DNA of 64,000 bases from Lachnospiraceae bacterium (GTDB lineage Bacteria; Bacillota; Clostridia; Lachnospirales; Lachnospiraceae): contig JAEDCQ010000001.1 in NCBI GenBank assembly GCA_016294075.1, positions 124,001 to 188,000 of the forward strand, written 5' to 3'. The position numbers were made by a program, and so were the translations under genes. Under the pieces are notes generated by a model. The model saw only the letters and a program-made list of their open reading frames with translations, was not told where the DNA came from and did no database searches. This document shows positions 52,404 to 61,700 of the stretch, in pieces (within the stretch, counting starts at the first letter, position 1; each line of letters opens with the position of its first letter).

Positions 52404-53744
52404 ATGGCAAAGAAGAAAGCAAAACCGATTGTTGCGGTGGTTGGCAGACCAAACGTTGGAAAATCAACATTATTTAACGCATTAGCAGGTGATAAAATTG
52501 CTATTGTAAAAGATACACCGGGTATTACCAGAGACAGGATATATGCGGATGTAACATGGCTGGATTATGCATTTACATTGATTGATACAGGCGGCATCGA
52601 GCCGGATAGCAGTGATATTATTCTCTCACAGATGAGGGAACAGGCGCAGATTGCAATAGATACGGCAGATGTGATTTTATTTCTCGTGGATGTAAAGCAG
52701 GGATTGGTTGATTCTGATATGAAGGTGGCGGATATGCTTAGAAAGTCACGTAAGCCGATTCTCCTGATTGTGAATAAAGTCGATGATTTTAATAAGTTCA
52801 TGTTAGACACATATGAATTTTATAATTTGGGAATCGGTGACCCGGTTCCGATTTCTGCGGCAAACCGTCTGGGTATCGGTGATATGCTGGATAAGGTAGT
52901 TGACCACTTTAATGATGAAATGATGGCAGAGGAAGAGGAGGATGAACGTCCTAAGATTGCCATAGTCGGGAAGCCGAACGTTGGTAAATCCTCCCTGATT
53001 AACAGACTGATTGGAGAGAATCGTGTCATTGTATCGGATATTGCGGGAACTACAAGGGACGCAATCGATACACCGGTAAAATATAATGGCAGGGAATATG
53101 TTTTTATTGATACTGCCGGTCTAAGAAGAAAAAATAAGGTAAAAGAAGATTTAGAGCATTATATGATTATTCGTACCGTGAGTGCGGTAGAAAGGGCAGA
53201 TGTTGTAGTTCTTGTTGTGGATGCCAATGAAGGTATCACCGAGCAGGATGCAAAGATTGCCGGTATTGCCCATGAACGCGGAAAGGGATTTATTGTTGCG
53301 GTTAACAAATGGGATATGGTAGAAAAAAACGACAAAACAATGTATCGTTTTACGGAAAAGATACGTTCCACATTATCGTTTATGCCATATGCAGAGCTTC
53401 TTTTTATTTCGGCTAAAACCGGACAGCGTACGGGCAGGCTGTATGAGGTAATTGATGCAGTTGTTGAAAACACGGCATTACGTGTTTCTACAGGTGTATT
53501 GAACGAGATTATGACAGAAGCGGTAGCCATGCAACAGCCGCCTTCCGATAAAGGAAAGCGCCTTCGACTGTATTATATTACACAGGTATCAGTAAAGCCG
53601 CCGACATTTGTTATTTTTGTAAATGATAAGGAATTGATGCATTTTTCTTATACCCGTTATATTGAAAATCAGATAAGAAATGCATTCGGTTTTAGAGGAA
53701 CTCCTTTGAAGTTTATTATACGGGAACGGAATGAAGAAAAATAA
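52404..53744 (+). CDS. der: Ribosome biogenesis GTPase Der (EngA)
   Basis: A double-GTPase protein for 50S assembly. The first G domain has GRPNVGKST, DTPGITRD and NKVDDF; the second has GKPNVGKSS, DIAGTTRD and NKWDMVEK. A KH-like C-terminal domain follows (RLRLYYITQVSVKPPTFVIF). The length, 446 residues, is standard. plsY follows after 27 bases. Confidence 0.97.
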   Translation: MAKKKAKPIVAVVGRPNVGKSTLFNALAGDKIAIVKDTPGITRDRIYADVTWLDYAFTLIDTGGIEPDSSDIILSQMREQAQIAIDTADVILFLVDVKQGLVDSDMKVADMLRKSRKPILLIVNKVDDFNKFMLDTYEFYNLGIGDPVPISAANRLGIGDMLDKVVDHFNDEMMAEEEEDERPKIAIVGKPNVGKSSLINRLIGENRVIVSDIAGTTRDAIDTPVKYNGREYVFIDTAGLRRKNKVKEDLEHYMIIRTVSAVERADVVVLVVDANEGITEQDAKIAGIAHERGKGFIVAVNKWDMVEKNDKTMYRFTEKIRSTLSFMPYAELLFISAKTGQRTGRLYEVIDAVVENTALRVSTGVLNEIMTEAVAMQQPPSDKGKRLRLYYITQVSVKPPTFVIFVNDKELMHFSYTRYIENQIRNAFGFRGTPLKFIIRERNEEK

Positions 53745-53771
53745 GAAAGACTTTTTATATGGGAGAATATC

Positions 53772-54425
53772 ATGATTAGAATTGTTTGCTTGATAATCGG
53801 ATATATATTCGGATTGTTTCAGACGTCATATATTTACGGGAAAATGCATGGAATTGATATAAGGACGGTCGGAAGCGGAAACGCAGGAACAACAAATACC
53901 CTGCGTGTATTGGGAACAAAAGCGGGATTAATTGTTCTTGTAGGTGATATTCTAAAAACCATGCTTGCAATTTTGATAGTTAAGCTGCTCTTTTCACAAA
54001 CACATGAAGACATCCTTTATATGCTGGTACTCTACACCGCAGCCGGAGCAATTTTAGGGCACAATTATCCTTTCTATTTAGGATTTAAAGGCGGAAAAGG
54101 AATTGCCGCTACGGCAGGGCTTATTTTATCCATGCCACCATGTTTTATTATTGTGGGCGTGATTGTTTTTTTCGGAACATTTCTGACAACACACTATGTA
54201 TCATTGGGCTCATTACTGGTATATCTTGCATTGGTAATTCAGTTGATATACTGTGGTCAGACAGGATATTTTACGGAAATGTCGCAGCCTGCATTAACGG
54301 AAATGTATCTGGTCAGTATTTTTCTTATGATAATGGCTTATTGGAGACACCGTTCCAATATAAAAAAGCTTCTTACGGGAACCGAACGTAAGACATACAT
54401 ATTAAAGAAAAATAAAGTTGACTGA
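53772..54425 (+). CDS. plsY: Glycerol-3-phosphate acyltransferase PlsY
   Basis: An integral membrane enzyme transferring the acyl group of acyl-phosphate (made by PlsX) to glycerol 3-phosphate. It has about five helices; the three catalytic loop motifs are visible as RTVGSGNAGTTNTLR, GHNYPFYLGFKGGKGIA and the C-terminal YWRHRSNIKKLLTGTE. At 217 residues it is slightly longer than the usual ~200 because of a C-terminal basic tail. gpsA, supplying the acceptor, follows within 40 bases, so the operon couples both substrates. Confidence 0.94.
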   Translation: MIRIVCLIIGYIFGLFQTSYIYGKMHGIDIRTVGSGNAGTTNTLRVLGTKAGLIVLVGDILKTMLAILIVKLLFSQTHEDILYMLVLYTAAGAILGHNYPFYLGFKGGKGIAATAGLILSMPPCFIIVGVIVFFGTFLTTHYVSLGSLLVYLALVIQLIYCGQTGYFTEMSQPALTEMYLVSIFLMIMAYWRHRSNIKKLLTGTERKTYILKKNKVD

Positions 54426-54461
54426 TAATAATAAAAATGAATGGGAAAGAAGGATAGTCGG

Positions 54462-55475
54462 ATGGCGGATATTGGTATTATCGGTGCAGGAAGCTGGGGC
54501 ATTGCCTTGTCGGTTTTACTCAGTAACAACGGTCACAATGTAAAAGTATGGTCTATTATTGAAGATGAGATTAAGATGCTTGAACTTAACCATGAGCATA
54601 AGGATAAATTGCCTGGAGTTATTTTATCCGACCGCATTACATTTACAAGCAGTCTTAAAGAAGCGGTAGAAGGGAAAGATTTGCTTGTGATGGCGGTACC
54701 GTCACCGTTTGTAAGAAGCACTTCGGCAATGTTAAAGGATATAGTGGCAGATGGGCAGATTATTGTCAATGTGGCGAAGGGAATTGAAGAAAGTACCCTT
54801 ATGACACTGTCACAGATTATTGAAGAAGAGGTACCGAAGGCTACTGTTGCCGTTTTATCGGGACCATCGCATGCAGAAGAGGTCGGACGGGGAATCCCGA
54901 CAACGATTGTTGTGGGGGCAAAAGAACAGAAAACAGCAGAATATATTCAGAATATATTTATGAGTGAGGTCTTCCGTGTTTATATCAGTCCTGATGTATT
55001 GGGTATTGAGCTTGGAGCAGCTCTTAAGAATGTAGTTGCACTTGCTGCAGGTATTGCGGACGGACTCGGTTATGGTGACAATACAAAAGCAGCGCTGATT
55101 ACAAGAGGTATTGCAGAAATTGCCAGACTGGGTATGAAAATGGGCGGAAAGTTTGAGACCTTTTGCGGTCTTTCCGGTATCGGTGATTTGATTGTAACAT
55201 GTGCAAGTATGCATTCCCGCAACCGTCGGGCAGGTATCCTGATTGGACAGGGGAAAACAATGGATGAGGCCATGAAGGAAGTGAAGATGGTTGTAGAAGG
55301 TGTTTATTCTGCAAAAGCCGCATTGAGACTGGCAAAGAAATATGATGTACAGATTCCGATTATCGAGCAGGTAAATCAGGTTTTATTTGAGAACAAACCG
55401 GCATCAGAAGCCATGAAGGATTTAATGACGCGGGATAAAAAAATTGAAAACGCGGATATTCCGTGGGAATCATAA
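54462..55475 (+). CDS. gpsA: NAD(P)H-dependent glycerol-3-phosphate dehydrogenase
   Basis: Reduces dihydroxyacetone phosphate to glycerol 3-phosphate for lipid synthesis. The Rossmann motif is GAGSWG, with VAVPSPFVRS, VNVAKGIEE, SGPSHAEEV, ALKNVVALAAGI and the catalytic-region GYGDNTKAALITRG. The 337-residue reading from ATG 54462 follows AAGGA at a good distance; an upstream ATG at 54441 overlaps that site. It is the last gene of its operon, closed by a terminator shared with metF. Confidence 0.96.
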   Translation: MADIGIIGAGSWGIALSVLLSNNGHNVKVWSIIEDEIKMLELNHEHKDKLPGVILSDRITFTSSLKEAVEGKDLLVMAVPSPFVRSTSAMLKDIVADGQIIVNVAKGIEESTLMTLSQIIEEEVPKATVAVLSGPSHAEEVGRGIPTTIVVGAKEQKTAEYIQNIFMSEVFRVYISPDVLGIELGAALKNVVALAAGIADGLGYGDNTKAALITRGIAEIARLGMKMGGKFETFCGLSGIGDLIVTCASMHSRNRRAGILIGQGKTMDEAMKEVKMVVEGVYSAKAALRLAKKYDVQIPIIEQVNQVLFENKPASEAMKDLMTRDKKIENADIPWES

Positions 55476-55478
55476 AAT

Positions 55479-55541
55479 AAAAAATAACCAAAACCGGAAT
55501 CTTCTCATGCAGAAGGATGTCCCTGTTTTGGTTATTTTTTT
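55479..55541. terminator. Bidirectional terminator between gpsA and metF
   Basis: Outer arms of about 16 bases (55479-55494 with 55525-55540: A-rich then ATAACCAAAAC, and its complement) enclose an inner CTTCT/AGAAG hairpin. A run precedes and T run follows, so it can work in both directions. It reaches the metF stop codon. Confidence 0.88.
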
Positions 55542-56394
55542 ATCGGATTGCTTCCATGATTTCTTTTGTTGTTTTTGCCTTGTTCATAGAGTAAATATGA
55601 ATGTTGTTTACGCCATGGGCTTTTAAATCAAGAATTTGATTGACTGCATACTCAATGCCTGCTTTACGCATATCCTCCGGTTTATCATCATAGGTGGCAA
55701 TGATATCGGCAAGCTTCTTTGGCACGGAAGAACCGGATAACGAAACGGTTGTACCAAGCTGCTTTGAGGTTGTAATCGGCATAATTCCGGCACAGATGGG
55801 AACTGTTATGGATGATTTCCGTGCAGATTCTTCAAAACGGTAAAATACATCATTGTCAAAGAAAAGCTGGCTGATCAGTATTTCTGCGCCACTGTTTACC
55901 TTATGTGCAAGGTATTCAATATCCTTTTCAATGGATTCTGCTTCAAAATGCTTTTCCGGATAGCAGGCTCCCGCAATATGAAAATCAGTTGTTTCTTTTA
56001 GATATGAAATCATATCGCTTGCGTGTTCAAATTCGCGGGAATCAAACTGCTCATCTGTCATATAAGAAGGACGGTCACCTCGTAAAGCGAGAACATTTTT
56101 GATTCCTGCTGCTTTTAAATCTGCCACAACAGCATCAATATCTGTTTTGGTATTGCCGACACAGGTTAAATGTGCAAGTGCAGGAATATGAAGTGTATTA
56201 TGGATATAAGAAGCGATATCAACCGTTTTTTTGGAACGCGAACCGCCTGCTCCATAGGTAACGCTGATAAAATCGGGATTCAGCAGGGTTAATTTGTTTA
56301 AAAGCTCAAATGCTCCCGGGAATTCTTCTTCTTTTTTTGGCGGAAAAACCTCCAGAGATACGGAAAAACTTTCTTTTTTAATTAATTCTTTCAT
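55540..56394 (-). CDS. metF: 5,10-Methylenetetrahydrofolate reductase
   Basis: A 284-residue TIM-barrel flavoenzyme reducing methylene-THF to methyl-THF for methionine synthesis or, in acetogens, the Wood-Ljungdahl methyl branch. Family marks are SLEVFPPKKEEEFP, DFISVTYGAGGSRS, HLTCVGNT, NVLALRGDRP, AGACYPEKH, LISQLFFDN and CAGIMPI. It has no acetogenic gene neighbours here, so a methionine role is the simpler view. AAAGGGGC precedes the ATG on the minus strand. It is one of three minus-strand genes and is divergent from the MoxR gene. Confidence 0.94.
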   Translation of the reverse strand: MKELIKKESFSVSLEVFPPKKEEEFPGAFELLNKLTLLNPDFISVTYGAGGSRSKKTVDIASYIHNTLHIPALAHLTCVGNTKTDIDAVVADLKAAGIKNVLALRGDRPSYMTDEQFDSREFEHASDMISYLKETTDFHIAGACYPEKHFEAESIEKDIEYLAHKVNSGAEILISQLFFDNDVFYRFEESARKSSITVPICAGIMPITTSKQLGTTVSLSGSSVPKKLADIIATYDDKPEDMRKAGIEYAVNQILDLKAHGVNNIHIYSMNKAKTTKEIMEAIR

Positions 56395-56412
56395 TATATT
56401 GCCCCTTTTTTC

Positions 56413-56441
56413 TTGCTTTTACATGTGGAATATCGTAACAT
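56413..56441 (+). promoter_or_regulatory. Candidate promoter of the MoxR-VWA genes
   Basis: TTGCTT (56413-56418), 17-base spacer, TAACAT (56436-56441), about 40 bases before the MoxR ATG. Both boxes are imperfect. Confidence 0.4.
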
Positions 56442-56483
56442 GAAAACTATGGAAATTCAAGAAAAGAAAGCGGAGGAACTTTC

Positions 56484-57314
56484 ATGATTCAATTACAGAA
56501 TGATTTTCAGGGCACGAATGAATATGTTGCCAGTAAAGAACTTCTTACAGCCGTTAATGTAGCAATTACGCTGCAAAAGCCTCTTTTGATTAAAGGGGAA
56601 CCGGGAACCGGCAAGACAATGCTTGCGGAGGCGGTTGCGAAGTCATTGGGAAAGAAACTTCTTGTATGGAATATTAAATCAACAACTAAGGCACAGGAAG
56701 GCCTTTATATGTATGACACGATTCAGAGACTGTATGATGGACAGTTTGGAGAAGAGGGTGTTGATGATATTGCAAAATATATTAAACTGGGTAAGCTTGG
56801 TGAGGCATTTGACAGTGAGGAACAAGTTATTCTGCTGATAGATGAGATTGATAAAGCCGATTTGGAATTTCCAAATGACCTTTTATGGGAATTAGACCAG
56901 ATGGAGTTTTATATCCATGAAACAAAACGGACCGTAAAGGCAAAGCATCGTCCGATTGTGGTGATTACCTCCAATGCGGAAAAGGAATTACCGGATGCAT
57001 TTTTAAGACGCTGCATTTTCCACTATATTGATTTTCCGGATGCTCCCCTTATGGAAGAGATTGTACGGACTCATTTTCCGGATGTAGAAGAAAATGTTTT
57101 AAAAAATGCTTTCGATGTTTTTTATGATATTCGTGCGATGAAGGATATTCGCAAAAAACCGAGTACTTCGGAATTGATTGATTGGATTAATGTATTACAG
57201 ATAAGCGGAATACCGGTAGAGAAGATTAAAAAGGAATTACCCTTTATCGGTGTTGTTGTAAAGAAGGATGAAGACCTTGAAACGGTAAAACAGAGAATGG
57301 CACAGAATTATTAA
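56484..57314 (+). CDS. MoxR-family AAA+ ATPase
   Basis: A 276-residue single-AAA+ chaperone-like ATPase. Walker A is GEPGTGKT (38-45) and Walker B LLIDEIDKAD; sensor 1 ITSNAEKELPDAFLRRCIF contains the arginine finger region. MoxR proteins act with VWA proteins to insert cofactors or remodel client complexes. The VWA gene follows 10 bases later, which fits. No client gene (such as a metalloenzyme) is adjacent, so the target is unknown. AGCGGAGGA precedes the ATG. Confidence 0.9.
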   Translation: MIQLQNDFQGTNEYVASKELLTAVNVAITLQKPLLIKGEPGTGKTMLAEAVAKSLGKKLLVWNIKSTTKAQEGLYMYDTIQRLYDGQFGEEGVDDIAKYIKLGKLGEAFDSEEQVILLIDEIDKADLEFPNDLLWELDQMEFYIHETKRTVKAKHRPIVVITSNAEKELPDAFLRRCIFHYIDFPDAPLMEEIVRTHFPDVEENVLKNAFDVFYDIRAMKDIRKKPSTSELIDWINVLQISGIPVEKIKKELPFIGVVVKKDEDLETVKQRMAQNY

Positions 57315-57324
57315 GAGGGATATC

Positions 57325-58527
57325 ATGTTTACCAAATTTTTTTATGACTTGAGGGAAAGCGGACTCAAGGTAACGATGAGTGAATTTCTTACCCTGCAGG
57401 AAGCTTTGGATAAAGGGCTTTGCAACAGTTCCCTTACGGATTTTTATTATCTGGCCAGAATGATATTGGTTAAGAGTGAAACAGAGTTTGATAAATTTGA
57501 TATGGTTTTTGAGTCAAACTTTAAAGGCGTCGTTATGGAGCCGGAAGTAGGTGCAAATATGCTGAAATGGCTGGACAAGCCGGAAATGAATGAATTACTT
57601 GCGGAAACTGAGAAACAGTGGCTCAACAAGGTTGAAGATTTAAAGATTGACAAGGATGATGTGGAAGAAAAATTCAAGCAGCGACTGAAGGATCAGGATA
57701 GTGAGCATAACGGCGGCTCTCATTGGATTGGTACGATGGGCAAGACATCATTTGGAAATACCGGCGGAAATATCGGCGGTGTCCGTGTCGGCGGCAATAC
57801 AGGTTATCAGTCTGCATTTGCAGTTATAGGAGCAAAAAAATACCGTGATTTCCGGGATGACAGGGTTATGGATAACCGGCAGTTCATGCAGGCGCTTCGT
57901 AAGCTGCGACAGTTTTCCACAAAGCTTGATATTCCAAAGACAGAGCTGGACATTAACGGGACAATTGATAAAACCTGTAACAATGGCGGTATGTTGCAGA
58001 TTGTAATGGAAAAGCCACGAAAGAATGCCATTAAGCTGCTGCTTTTAATGGATTCGGGCGGAACCATGATTCCATATACAAAATTGATTAACGAATTGTT
58101 TCAGGCAGTTTATAAGTCCAATCATTACAAAGATGTAAAGGCATATTATTTTCATAATTGTATATATAGTAAGCTTTATAATACGCCGGAATGTGAAAAC
58201 GGCGATTGGATTGATACCGAGTGGATGTTCCGTAATCTTGACAGCGATTATAAGGTGATTATCGTTGGAGATGCGGCAATGGCTCCAGAAGAATTGTATT
58301 CGGATACAGGAAATTACCGCGGGCCAAATGGTGGACTTCCCGGGTGGGAATGGCTTAAATTGGTAAAGAGCCATTATAAGAAGGTTGTCTGGATGAACCC
58401 GAAGATGGCACCGGGACATGCACCGTGGAGAGAAGCAGAGACGGCAATTAAAGGCCTCATTCCCATGTATCACTTAACCGTAGGCGGATTAAATGAGGCT
58501 ATGACAAAATTAATGGTAAATAAATAG
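57325..58527 (+). CDS. VWA (CoxE-like) domain protein, partner of MoxR ATPase
   Basis: A 400-residue protein with an N-terminal helical half (~1-150), a Gly-rich linker (NTGGNIGGVRVGGNTGY) and a C-terminal von Willebrand A domain. The metal-ion site reads DSGGT at 243-247, followed by AYYFHNCIY and VIIVGDAAMAP. Canonical MIDAS is DxSxS; here the first Ser position is Gly and the second Thr, as also seen in a bacterial MoxR-linked subgroup with xGGS. The MoxR gene is just upstream, and tyrS 14 bases downstream may be co-transcribed. The biological target is not known. Confidence 0.86.
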   Translation: MFTKFFYDLRESGLKVTMSEFLTLQEALDKGLCNSSLTDFYYLARMILVKSETEFDKFDMVFESNFKGVVMEPEVGANMLKWLDKPEMNELLAETEKQWLNKVEDLKIDKDDVEEKFKQRLKDQDSEHNGGSHWIGTMGKTSFGNTGGNIGGVRVGGNTGYQSAFAVIGAKKYRDFRDDRVMDNRQFMQALRKLRQFSTKLDIPKTELDINGTIDKTCNNGGMLQIVMEKPRKNAIKLLLLMDSGGTMIPYTKLINELFQAVYKSNHYKDVKAYYFHNCIYSKLYNTPECENGDWIDTEWMFRNLDSDYKVIIVGDAAMAPEELYSDTGNYRGPNGGLPGWEWLKLVKSHYKKVVWMNPKMAPGHAPWREAETAIKGLIPMYHLTVGGLNEAMTKLMVNK

Positions 58528-58541
58528 GAGAGGATTGTGTT

Positions 58542-59768
58542 ATGAAAATTTATGAAGAACTGCAGGCAAGAGGATTGCTTGCACAGGTAACAGATGAAGC
58601 AGAAATCAGAAATCTCATTAATGAAGGAAAAGCAACTTTTTATATCGGCTTTGACCCGACAGCGGACAGCCTTCATGTAGGACATTTTATGGCGTTATGC
58701 TTAATGAAGAGATTACAGGAAGCCGGTAATAAACCGATTGTATTAATCGGTGGCGGAACGGCAATGATTGGAGACCCTTCAGGCAGAAGTGATATGCGTT
58801 CAATGATGACACAGGAAACCATTCAGCATAACTGTGACTGCTTTAAAAAACAGATGAGCCGCTTTATTGATTTTTCGGAAGGAAAAGCCATCATGGTAAA
58901 TAATGCGGATTGGTTAATGGACTTAAATTACATTGATGTTCTTCGTGAGGTCGGTTCTCATTTTTCTGTAAACAGAATGCTAACGGCAGAATGTTACAAA
59001 CAGAGAATGGAAAAAGGTTTAAGCTTTTTAGAGTTTAACTATATGATTATGCAGAGCTTTGACTTCTATACGTTATTCCAAAAATACGGCTGTAATATGC
59101 AGTTTGGCGGTGATGACCAGTGGAGTAATATGCTGGGCGGTACGGAGTTGATTCGTCGTAAATTAGGTAAAGATGCATATGCCATGACGATTACTTTACT
59201 TCTTAATTCCGAAGGAAAGAAGATGGGGAAAACACAGAAGGGTGCTGTATGGCTTGACCCGAACAAGACTTCTCCGTTTGAATTTTATCAGTATTGGAGA
59301 AATGTTGCAGATGCCGATGTATTGAAATGCATTCGTATGCTTACCTTCCTTCCGTTGGAAGAGATTGATAAAATGAATGATTGGGAAGGCAGTCGGTTAA
59401 ATGAAGCAAAAGATATTCTGGCTTACGAGCTTACCAAACTTGTTCACGGGGAAGAAGAAGCCGAAAAAGCAAGAACCTCCAGCAAACAGTTATTCGGTGG
59501 CGGTGGAAATGCAGCCGATATGCCAACTGTAGAAATTACAGAGGCAGATTTGACGGATGGTGCGATAGATATCCTTTCGCTGCTTGTAAAGGGCGGACTT
59601 ACCTCATCCCGTTCTGAGGCAAGAAGAGCGGTAGAACAGGGCGGCGTTACAGCGGCAGATGAAAAAGTGACGGATATTAAAGCCTCCTTTACTGCCGATA
59701 AGTTATCAGGTGACGGTATTGTGGTAAGAAGAGGAAAGAAAACTTACAAGAAGATAGTTTTAAAATAA
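58542..59768 (+). CDS. tyrS: Tyrosyl-tRNA synthetase (TyrS type)
   Basis: Class I synthetase charging tRNA-Tyr. The HIGH-like motif is HVGH (in DSLHVGHFMA), the Tyr-binding part GGGTAMIGDPSGRSD, the GGDDQW site is present, and the KMSKS-like loop reads KMGKTQKGAV. A C-terminal S4 domain follows (SSRSEARRAVEQGGV). Length 408. The 14-base gap after the VWA gene and the lack of a T-box leader suggest expression by read-through from the MoxR operon or from an unrecognised promoter. Confidence 0.96.
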   Translation: MKIYEELQARGLLAQVTDEAEIRNLINEGKATFYIGFDPTADSLHVGHFMALCLMKRLQEAGNKPIVLIGGGTAMIGDPSGRSDMRSMMTQETIQHNCDCFKKQMSRFIDFSEGKAIMVNNADWLMDLNYIDVLREVGSHFSVNRMLTAECYKQRMEKGLSFLEFNYMIMQSFDFYTLFQKYGCNMQFGGDDQWSNMLGGTELIRRKLGKDAYAMTITLLLNSEGKKMGKTQKGAVWLDPNKTSPFEFYQYWRNVADADVLKCIRMLTFLPLEEIDKMNDWEGSRLNEAKDILAYELTKLVHGEEEAEKARTSSKQLFGGGGNAADMPTVEITEADLTDGAIDILSLLVKGGLTSSRSEARRAVEQGGVTAADEKVTDIKASFTADKLSGDGIVVRRGKKTYKKIVLK

Positions 59769-59833
59769 AGTAAACCGGTGTAAAATCATAAATGTTACTA
59801 TAATCGGGATTAAAATGCGGAAAGGGTAAAAAC

Positions 59834-60361
59834 ATGAGTGATTTACAGTCAATAGATGAAAATATATTGCTGTGGGTACAGGAAAATCTGCGTTCGGAAA
59901 AACTTACACCTGCCATTAAGACATTGACCCGTTTGGGAGATTACGGACTTTTGTGGATTGTATTTTCATTGGCTTTAATGATAAACAAAAAAACAAGAAA
60001 GACAGGTACAATGTCTCTTTTGTCCATATGCCTGTGCTTTTTAATCAACAATATGATTCTTAAAAATGTTGTTGACAGAGATCGTCCGTATGATGTGCTG
60101 GAAGAATTAAAAATTTTAATTGACAGACAGCCTGACTCTTCGTTTCCCTCAGGGCATGCGGCAAACAGTCTTGCAAGCGCCATTGTATTTTATAAGATGT
60201 TTGAGAAAAAAACAGGTATTGGTATTTTGATAGCAGGATTTGTTATGGCACTTTCACGTGTTTATGTCGGTGTACACTATCTTAGTGATGTGCTTGTGGG
60301 AATCGGTGTCGGTATTTTTTCCGGATTATCGGTATGTAAATTTGCCAAAAAGAAAAAATAA
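59834..60361 (+). CDS. PAP2-family membrane phosphatase
   Basis: A 175-residue membrane protein with about five helices. The three acid-phosphatase motifs are complete: KNVVDRDRP (Kx6RP), PSGH and SRVYVGVHYLSDV (SRx5Hx3D). Such enzymes dephosphorylate lipid phosphates such as undecaprenyl diphosphate or phosphatidylglycerol phosphate outside the membrane. Which one applies here is open; undecaprenyl-diphosphate recycling is common. TATAAT at 59799 may be a -10 box but no -35 fits. AAAGGGTAAAAAC precedes the ATG. Confidence 0.9.
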   Translation: MSDLQSIDENILLWVQENLRSEKLTPAIKTLTRLGDYGLLWIVFSLALMINKKTRKTGTMSLLSICLCFLINNMILKNVVDRDRPYDVLEELKILIDRQPDSSFPSGHAANSLASAIVFYKMFEKKTGIGILIAGFVMALSRVYVGVHYLSDVLVGIGVGIFSGLSVCKFAKKKK

Positions 60362-60411
60362 GAATAAATTCTTAAGATTATCTCAATTTTTACAATATTG
60401 TGACATTTTAC

Positions 60412-60440
60412 TTGTGTAATGAGAAAATATTTTGTATACT
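60412..60440 (+). promoter_or_regulatory. Promoter of the DUF3048 lipoprotein gene
   Basis: TTGTGT (60412-60417), 17-base spacer, TATACT (60435-60440), about 65 bases before the ATG at 60505. Confidence 0.6.
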
Positions 60441-60504
60441 GTGAATGTTGCGGAAATCTGGGAAGCATATTTCCGGAGGAATTACAAAAGGAAAGGTATT
60501 ATCA

Positions 60505-61608
60505 ATGAAAAGAAAAATATTAACAGTTCTTATGGCTATAGGCTTATCCGCTGTTTTGTGTGCATGCGGAGATAAGGAGGAAGAAGCTGTTGTAGCAACA
60601 GTTGAAGAAATTCCGATTGCAGAGGAATCTACGAAAGAAGAAACAACTACAGAGGTAGCATTGGAGGATGAACTTCCGGAAGGAATGTATTTTAGTGAAT
60701 TGACAAATGAGCCGATTGATGAAAGCTTGAAAAACCAAAGACCGATTGCGGCAATGGTTGACAATGAACTTACGGCACTTCCGCATTTCGGACTCAATGA
60801 TGCTGATATTGTGTATGAAATGATGAACAGCACCAAAAATGGTCGTATTACCAGAATGATGGCACTTGTAAAAGACTGGGAAAAAATTGAACAGTTAGGA
60901 AGTATTCGTTCCGTAAGACCGACTAATATCCTGATTGCAGCTGAATGGAATGCTGTTCTCTGCCATGACGGTGGTCCGTTCTATATTGACCCATATTTTG
61001 CAGAGCCTTATTCAGATCATTTCTCCGGTATTTTCTCCCGTGTAAATAACGGAAAATCAAGAGAATTTACAGAGTATATTATGCCGGGTGACTTAGATAA
61101 GGCATTTTCTAATTCAAGCGTGGACAGAGAATATAACGAATATTATCCCGGGGCACATTATAATTTTGCGCCTAAGGTAGATCCCGTTGATTTTAGTGAC
61201 AATGCAGATGCATTGGATGCAACAAAGATTGAACTTCCGTTTGACCATAACGGCTCTTATCTGGAATACGATGAGGAAACGAAGCTTTATAAATATTCTG
61301 AATATGGCAAAGCACATTTAGATGGTGCTACAAAAGAACAGTTAGCCTTCAAAAATGTTTTGATTCAGTATTGTACATTCCATCAGTATGATGAAAACGG
61401 TTATATGATTTTCAACTGTATTGATGCAGGTAAGGCTGCTTATTATGTAACAAACGGAAAGGCTATCCAGTGTACCTGGATAAAAACAAGTCCTACGGAC
61501 CCTACACGTTATTATGATAAGGATGGTAACGAAATCACAATAAATACAGGTAAGACATATGTAGCATTTGTTCCGGATGATAACTGGTCAGAGCTTATTA
61601 TTAAATAA
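60505..61608 (+). CDS. DUF3048 (YerB-type) lipoprotein
   Basis: A 367-residue predicted lipoprotein: MKRKILTVLMAIGLSAVLCACG carries (in pieces) a signal and the lipobox LCAC, then an acidic Thr/Glu linker. The DUF3048 domain begins at NQRPIAAMVDNE and includes ADIVYEMMNSTKNGRITRMMAL, SIRSVRPTN and CHDGGPFY; the second half ends CTWIKTSPTDPTRYYDKDGN. Function is unknown, with an envelope location inferred from the signal. ATG 60505 follows AAAGGAAAGG. A strong terminator follows, so the gene stands alone. Confidence 0.88.
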   Translation: MKRKILTVLMAIGLSAVLCACGDKEEEAVVATVEEIPIAEESTKEETTTEVALEDELPEGMYFSELTNEPIDESLKNQRPIAAMVDNELTALPHFGLNDADIVYEMMNSTKNGRITRMMALVKDWEKIEQLGSIRSVRPTNILIAAEWNAVLCHDGGPFYIDPYFAEPYSDHFSGIFSRVNNGKSREFTEYIMPGDLDKAFSNSSVDREYNEYYPGAHYNFAPKVDPVDFSDNADALDATKIELPFDHNGSYLEYDEETKLYKYSEYGKAHLDGATKEQLAFKNVLIQYCTFHQYDENGYMIFNCIDAGKAAYYVTNGKAIQCTWIKTSPTDPTRYYDKDGNEITINTGKTYVAFVPDDNWSELIIK

Positions 61609-61618
61609 TTCCGTATTT

Positions 61619-61651
61619 AAAAAAGCTGCCGCAAAAACGGCAGCTTTTTTT
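61619..61651 (+). terminator. Terminator after the DUF3048 gene
   Basis: AAAAAGCTGCCG pairs perfectly with CGGCAGCTTTTT around a 6-base loop, followed by extra T bases. Confidence 0.92.
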
Positions 61652-61669
61652 GCAGTCAGAGGGTTTTCG

Positions 61670-61698
61670 TTGACCGAAAAAAGAACTGATGATATAAT
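61670..61698 (+). promoter_or_regulatory. Strong promoter of the acyl-CoA synthetase-iorA operon
   Basis: TTGACC (61670-61675), 17-base spacer, perfect TATAAT (61693-61698). Transcription should start near 61705, inside the palindrome that follows. Confidence 0.8.
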
Positions 61699-61700
61699 AC

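Noticed and set aside
59799..59804. Promoter for the PAP2 gene
   Set aside because: TATAAT is present but there is no acceptable -35 box or extended -10 TG.
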